A stretch of DNA of 64,000 nt from Gracilaria domingensis (taxonomy: Eukaryota; Rhodophyta; Florideophyceae; Gracilariales; Gracilariaceae): assembly GCA_022539475.1 (NCBI GenBank), contig VCMS01000134.1, positions 1-64,000 on the forward strand, in the 5' to 3' direction. This document shows, in pieces, positions 63,003 through 64,000 of this stretch; within the stretch, counting starts at the first letter, position 1; every line of letters begins with the position of its first letter. Under the pieces are notes generated by a model. That model had not been told where the DNA came from and did no database searches. It saw only the letters and a program-made list of their open reading frames with translations. The translations under genes and the position numbers were made by a program.

Positions 63003-63117
63003 GCACAGAAGCAGTGCGGATATCAATGTGGTCCGTCGTTGTCAGTGAGATAACTACGTTGGTCCGTCATTGTTAGTGAGATAAGTCTTGGCCCGAGAAA
63101 AACAACGCAAATTAGCC
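63003..63117. repeat. 115-bp dispersed repeat, copy 2
   Basis: Inverted copy of 49572-49686 with only a few differences. It lies 34 bp upstream of the start of the TauD-methyltransferase gene and so overlaps its promoter region. Confidence 0.8.
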
Positions 63118-63295
63118 TTTATTGTGGTCCGCAAGCTGTCACAAGGTATTCACGTCACGTCACCTCACGTGATTAGTACCGCTTGCCTCCCGATCATATT
63201 TTTCTGCAATCCCCCTCATCCCCGTCAAAACGCAAGGCACACGTACACGCCGTATAGCAGCCTCTGCTGCGACGACTCCCAGCCGTGCGATAAGC

Positions 63296-63423
63296 GAGTT
63301 ATGATGACAATCTCGTGACGACATCGTGACACTCGAAAGAAAAATTGGTCCCTGGCCTTCGGCTCGGGCCCTAATTTTTCTTTCTCGTGCCCCGATGTCA
63401 TCACTCGATTGTCATCATAACTC
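63296..63423. mobile_element. 128-bp foldback MITE
   Basis: Inverted arms begin GAGTTATGATGACAATC on both sides and pair imperfectly for about 60 bp to the centre (GGCCTTCGGCTCGGGCCC). A half copy lies at 49696-49785. No coding capacity. Confidence 0.7.
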
Positions 63424-64000
63424 ATACTTGTATCTCGTAACAGGGAGGCGAATCGATACCTCTCCGGACGGCGAAAAACAGCTTGCATCGTTGCTCAGAC
63501 TACATGTTCTTTACATCTCGTAACCTGCACTCGGGACATGATCTCGCTCCTCGGGCAACATGAACCACTCAAACAGTCTCTCGGCTATATTGAGTGGATC
63601 ACATCCGTTCAGGCGTTGGATATTTTCCGAGCGCTCACATTATAGCAAATTTTCAATTCAAAAAATGCGCCGTGTCACACGGCGCATTATGCATGGTTTT
63701 CGGAGACACCCTTCAGAAAGCATCAACTTTTTCCAACAAATTAAAATTCAAGTAAAAAAAACATCTGCTAACCCTTGATTCTGGCAGTACGCTTTCTCTA
63801 CATTCCACTAACAGCCCTCTAAAAACAGATTACTGTTGATGGCTACGCAGTGTAGGCACTGCATGGCTGGAAGAATTCAGCACAGATTTGTATCAGTTCC
63901 TGAATTGGAACTGCGTAGGTAGTTTGTACGCGCACGCACAAAGAATTGTGCAAGTGCAACCCACGACGGAGGGCAGTCCTCTGCATCCGCCTGAGTCAGG
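63424..64000. other. No supported gene; short hairpin repeat at 63665-63687
   Basis: ATGCGCCGTG-TCA-CACGGCGCAT is a perfect 10-bp hairpin. It and the following GGAGACACCC recur inverted near 31.23 kb. The rest shows only short frames. Confidence 0.5.

Noticed and set aside
1-64000. CRISPR arrays or bacterial operons
   Set aside because: No regularly spaced short repeats, no ribosome-binding-site-led gene strings; the content is eukaryotic.

Overview
This window looks like nuclear DNA of a eukaryote rich in transposable elements. The host genes I can read are single long open frames without obvious introns, they sit between nested LTR elements and DNA transposons, and there is no operon-like packing. 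My best guess is a multicellular red alga; another intron-poor protist such as a stramenopile is not excluded. The assignment is an inference from style, because no rRNA or marker gene is present.

Layout. 1-449: nothing convincing. 455-12423: Ty3/gypsy element 1 (plus strand, 974-bp LTRs, 5-bp target duplication), with a chromodomain downstream of integrase and a long antisense coding region before the 3' LTR. 13143-15109: a small internally deleted LTR element carrying only gag-like remnants and a tRNA-like insertion. 16112-17103 plus 27699-28814: one GC-rich repeat and Ty1/copia remnant, split by Ty3/gypsy element 2 (17104-27698, minus strand, TTTTG duplication), which has an extra open frame made of a duplicated domain. 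A related unsplit copy lies at 41441-42425 on the minus strand and ends in a tRNA-Ala-like sequence.

28.8-31.9 kb is AT-rich with no gene. 32.3-40.2 kb holds an ankyrin-repeat family: one full gene, one duplicated promoter plus N-terminal fragment, and a second gene with one frame break. All full copies share a C-terminal domain with coiled-coil character and one strongly hydrophobic segment. 40.5-48.6 kb carries several small Cys-rich proteins, three with signal peptides, plus a pseudogene copy and short inverted-repeat elements.

50204-54100 is a complete PIF/Harbinger DNA transposon (TAA duplication, at least 25-bp inverted ends, DDE transposase, convergent second ORF). 55.6-60.0 kb on the minus strand is a SNF2/Rad5-like helicase with a probable Cys/His-cluster N-terminal region and an E2F-like plus CRE-like promoter. 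61.4-63.0 kb on the minus strand is a fusion of a TauD-like fold with a METTL27-like methyltransferase. The most novel items are that fusion, the duplicated-domain ORF of element 2, the antisense region of element 1, the ankyrin C-terminal domain and a small dispersed repeat with a covarying hairpin. All counts and identities here were made by eye.
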